Below are positions 8,703 to 10,131 of a stretch of 10,131 nucleotides of DNA, one piece after another. A program made the position numbers and the translations under genes. Within the stretch, counting starts at the first letter, position 1. Each line of letters starts with the position of its first letter. This stretch comes from Pseudomonadota bacterium (GTDB taxonomy: Bacteria > Pseudomonadota > Alphaproteobacteria > Paracaedibacterales > CAIULA01). The stretch is taken from the NCBI GenBank assembly GCA_021804455.1, contig JAJZHT010000035.1:1-10131 (forward strand). The letters are read 5' to 3'. A model generated the notes under the pieces. It searched no databases. It was not told the DNA's origin and worked only from the letters and a program-made list of their open reading frames with translations.

Positions 8703-9106
8703 AACTCTTTTCTCATAAACAAACAGCTAGAATTGTGCGTATAACCCTGCCTCTCAAAGTCCATAACGTATCCCAATTTTTCATAGAATGTTTTAGCTCC
8801 CTGAAAGCTCATTGTGGCAACGGTTGCCATGGCACATCCCTTCTCACGGCCATAATCATGAACCGCTTCCATCAATTGATTTCCCAAACCCTTCTTACGA
8901 TGATTGGGATGCACCCACAATTGATCCATATAAATACTGCCGAAAATCACACTTCCATTACAGCCTGCAATGATTTGATTGTTCGTATTTCGTATAAAAA
9001 ATGCAAAAGGATGAGCCGCGCCGTATTCAGGTGTCTCTTGATTGATTTTTTGTGTCAGGAAATCAATATCGGTTGCCATGGGAGATGTTGTGAAGTTGAT
9101 ATTCAT
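8699..9106 (-). CDS. GNAT-family N-acetyltransferase
   Basis: This 135-residue single-domain protein is expected to transfer an acetyl group from acetyl-CoA to an amine on a small molecule or protein. Motif A is complete: LWVHPNHRKKGLGNQLMEAV (63-82), with R70-K-K-G73-L-G75 matching RxxGxG. Motif B follows, with AKTFYEKLGYV (104-114), where the tyrosine of FYEKLGY is in the usual place of the general-acid residue. The N-terminal part (1-50) is shorter than in many family members, and acceptor-binding elements are hard to place, so the substrate cannot be predicted. Both ends are in ATGA overlaps: its start overlaps the stop of the effector-binding gene, and its stop overlaps the start of the GrpB-GNAT gene. 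Its own ribosome site is weak, so translation is probably coupled. Confidence 0.9.
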   Translation of the reverse strand: MNINFTTSPMATDIDFLTQKINQETPEYGAAHPFAFFIRNTNNQIIAGCNGSVIFGSIYMDQLWVHPNHRKKGLGNQLMEAVHDYGREKGCAMATVATMSFQGAKTFYEKLGYVMDFERQGYTHNSSCLFMRKEL

Positions 9107-9594
9107 ATATTAAGACCTATGTAGATATCAAGAACAGCATTTTGAGGATCTTGGCTTCTTATATCGTAGATTTCAAAATCGGCAATATAAGACCTTCCGC
9201 CACCTAAATCAGACGCCTCCATTTTCCAAATATTTTGCCACATATCAATGCACACAGCAGGCATTGGGCCAGGATCTGAGGTAAACTTCATATAAGTTTG
9301 CCCAGGGATCGTTAGGCTTTCAAAACCTTGGGGTATGCTTTTAAAATCTTTCACTTCTTCACCTAAGAAATAAGTATAGTCACCATGTTCATCACTTTCA
9401 TAATGGGTATAAACGGCAAATACCCTGCCTGGATTTTTCCTCCCAGGAATTTGCGCTTGCATACCGTTACCAAAGAACTTTTGCAGGGTAGCAACTATCT
9501 TGGCCGTATCTGGATTCACTTCACGGGCGTTTGATGTGCGCGCCGTAATGCCAACTAATTTGATTTCTGCTAATTGTTGTGTGGTTTTGTTCAT
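9103..9594 (-). CDS. GyrI-like / AraC-type effector-binding domain protein
   Basis: This 163-residue protein consists of one effector-binding (SOUL/GyrI-like) domain and has no DNA-binding helix-turn-helix. Relatives include the C-terminal ligand domains of AraC/MerR regulators such as Rob and BmrR, and the integron-cassette protein Cass2, which bind bulky, often cationic, compounds. Visible family pattern: VFAVYTHYESDEHGDYTYFLG (58-78), IPGQTYMKF (96-104), WQNIW (119-123), then RSYIADFEIYD (134-144) with E141 at the position of the conserved acidic residue, and the ending LDIYIGLNI. ATG 9594 has a good site (GAGGA, 6 bases upstream). It is the first gene of the operon, followed with ATGA overlap by the GNAT gene. 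I infer a ligand-binding or hydrolase-like role in handling a toxic small molecule; the ligand is unknown. Its start lies only 25 bases from a broken integrase fragment, suggesting it arrived on a mobile element. Confidence 0.85.
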   Translation of the reverse strand: MNKTTQQLAEIKLVGITARTSNAREVNPDTAKIVATLQKFFGNGMQAQIPGRKNPGRVFAVYTHYESDEHGDYTYFLGEEVKDFKSIPQGFESLTIPGQTYMKFTSDPGPMPAVCIDMWQNIWKMEASDLGGGRSYIADFEIYDIRSQDPQNAVLDIYIGLNI

Positions 9595-9619
9595 TTGTTT
9601 TCCTCATGAGCCGATAGTT

Positions 9620-9836
9620 ATTTTCCCTGGCTAATTCCCGTTTTTCATGGGCTTCGCTGAGGGAGACTTCCAGGATAGCCCCCTACGCCAACCGTTTTTC
9701 TTTACCCTCAAAACGGGTATTTCAGGCACCAATATTTACGGCCTATGGGCATGACTTCTAAGTAGAGTCCTTGAGCGTTAGAGAGTTCACGGGACTTGCA
9801 AGCAGGTTTAGCATTTTTAAGGCTTAGTTTTGGCTT
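9620..9836 (-). pseudogene. Degenerate N-terminal fragment of a tyrosine-recombinase integrase
   Basis: Translating the minus strand from about 9836 gives PKLSLKNAKPACKSREL then SNAQGLYLEVMPIGRKYWCL and KYPF, followed by a stop at 9708-9710. The match resumes in a shifted frame with FEGKEKRLA, breaks at TAG, continues as GGYP in another frame and ends with EVSLSEAHEKRELAREN. Put together this is the arm-type DNA-binding domain (DUF4102/PF13356 type) found at the N-terminus of phage and genomic-island integrases, whose usual pattern is xIKNAKP..KxxKLxDGxGLYLEVxPxGxKxWRLKY.F.GKEKRLxLGxYPEVSLxEAR. Only about 70 of some 400 residues remain, and there are at least three frame breaks. No catalytic domain is left. 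No ATG precedes PKL: the codon there is AAG. The fragment points away from the 3' end of the tRNA-Ser, about 40 bases from it, which is the standard place for an island integrase. Confidence 0.8.
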
Positions 9837-9848
9837 GTATCACGGGAC

Positions 9849-9854
9849 ATTATA
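9849..9854 (-). promoter_or_regulatory. Consensus -10 box upstream of the integrase remnant
   Basis: A perfect TATAAT on the minus strand lies between the tRNA 3' end and the integrase fragment. It may be the old integrase promoter and could now drive the downstream three-gene operon through the dead fragment. No good -35 box is found at 16-18 bases, so this is weak evidence. Confidence 0.3.
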
Positions 9855-9875
9855 GAACGACCTTGAACGATAACT

Positions 9876-9965
9876 TGGCGGAGGGGGTGGGATTCGAACC
9901 CACGGTACGCTTACACGCACAACGGTTTTCGAGACCGCCCCAATCGGCCACTCTGGCACCCCTCC
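9876..9965 (-). tRNA. tRNA-Ser (anticodon CGA)
   Basis: This is a 90-base class II tRNA including an encoded CCA. The acceptor stem GGAGGGG (9959-9965) pairs perfectly with CCCCTCC (9880-9886), followed by discriminator G and CCA (9876-9878). The anticodon stem GCGGT/ACCGT encloses the loop CTCGAAA with anticodon CGA, reading UCG serine codons. A long variable arm (GTGCGTGTAAGCGTAC region) and the T arm with GGTTCGAATCC are present, as expected for serine tRNA. Genes of this type are common integration sites for mobile elements, and an integrase remnant lies directly beyond the 3' end. Confidence 0.95.
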
Positions 9966-9986
9966 CTAAAGCCGATTCTTTGCTGA

Positions 9987-10015
9987 CTCTAGCGTGATTC
10001 AGGGAGAAAGGGCAA
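9987..10015 (-). promoter_or_regulatory. Putative promoter of tRNA-Ser
   Basis: On the minus strand TTGCCC (10010-10015), a 17-base spacer and CTAGAG (9987-9992) lie about 20 bases before the 5' end of the tRNA. Spacing and position fit a sigma70-type stable-RNA promoter. The -10 box departs from TATAAT but resembles CTATAG/CTAGAG-type boxes. By-eye prediction. Confidence 0.35.
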
Positions 10016-10131
10016 TAAAAAGATCAGGGTTGACTGTACAATCTTGTCATAATATCTAAGCCAAAGTGGATTTATAAATTTTTTTATAAACAAGCCTTCT
10101 TATACAGATTTTTGGATTGACTTTATCCTTT

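Noticed and set aside
8735..9124. Plus-strand open frame of 129 codons
   Set aside because: It is antisense to the GNAT gene, whose motif A is complete. No family resemblance was seen.
10030..10055. Plus-strand TTGACT and TAATAT as a divergent promoter
   Set aside because: The spacer is only 14 bases, and no gene start is visible before the window ends.
10071..10090. AT-rich palindrome with two TTTATAAA copies upstream of the tRNA
   Set aside because: Such sequences arise easily in AT-rich DNA, and nothing ties this one to a terminator, origin or attachment site.

Overview
The window is dominated by a minus-strand block of genes for respiratory complex I (proton-pumping NADH:quinone oxidoreductase) in the order nuoC-D-E-F-(unknown membrane protein)-G-H-I. 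The genes overlap or nearly touch. The NuoG lacks an obvious N7 cysteine set in its first 220 residues, NuoC and NuoD are separate, and the sequences look alphaproteobacterial/mitochondrial in type. Base composition is moderately AT-rich. I infer an alphaproteobacterium, possibly a host-associated lineage such as Holosporales or a relative, but nothing here fixes the genus.

Layout from the right, which is upstream for the minus strand: a tRNA-Ser with anticodon CGA (9876-9965), preceded by a plausible promoter. About 40 bp past its 3' end lies a decayed N-terminal fragment of a tyrosine-recombinase (phage/island) integrase (about 9620-9836), broken by frameshifts and stops. Next comes a compact three-gene operon (9594 down to 7752): a GyrI-like/effector-binding small-molecule binding protein, a stand-alone GNAT acetyltransferase and a GrpB-GNAT fusion. 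Both junctions are 4-base ATGA overlaps. The tRNA plus integrase remnant suggests this operon is cargo of a decayed integrative element.

Between that operon and nuoC is a gap of about 140 bp. It holds a good sigma70-type promoter (TTGACC, 16 bp, TATACT), three evenly spaced alternating CCTGTA/TACAGG arms just upstream of it, and a doubtful 24-codon ORF. nuoA and nuoB, which usually precede nuoC, are not within the 2.5 kb upstream, so the complex I locus is split here.

NuoE, F and G form the NADH-oxidising arm (FMN and several Fe-S clusters). NuoC, D and I form the connecting/quinone module. NuoH is the membrane subunit that forms the quinone chamber. nuoJ-N would be expected to the left of the window. 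The unexplained item inside the operon is a 120-residue two-helix membrane protein between nuoF and nuoG. The last 100 bases downstream of nuoI (1-100) show no start codon for nuoJ and no convincing terminator.
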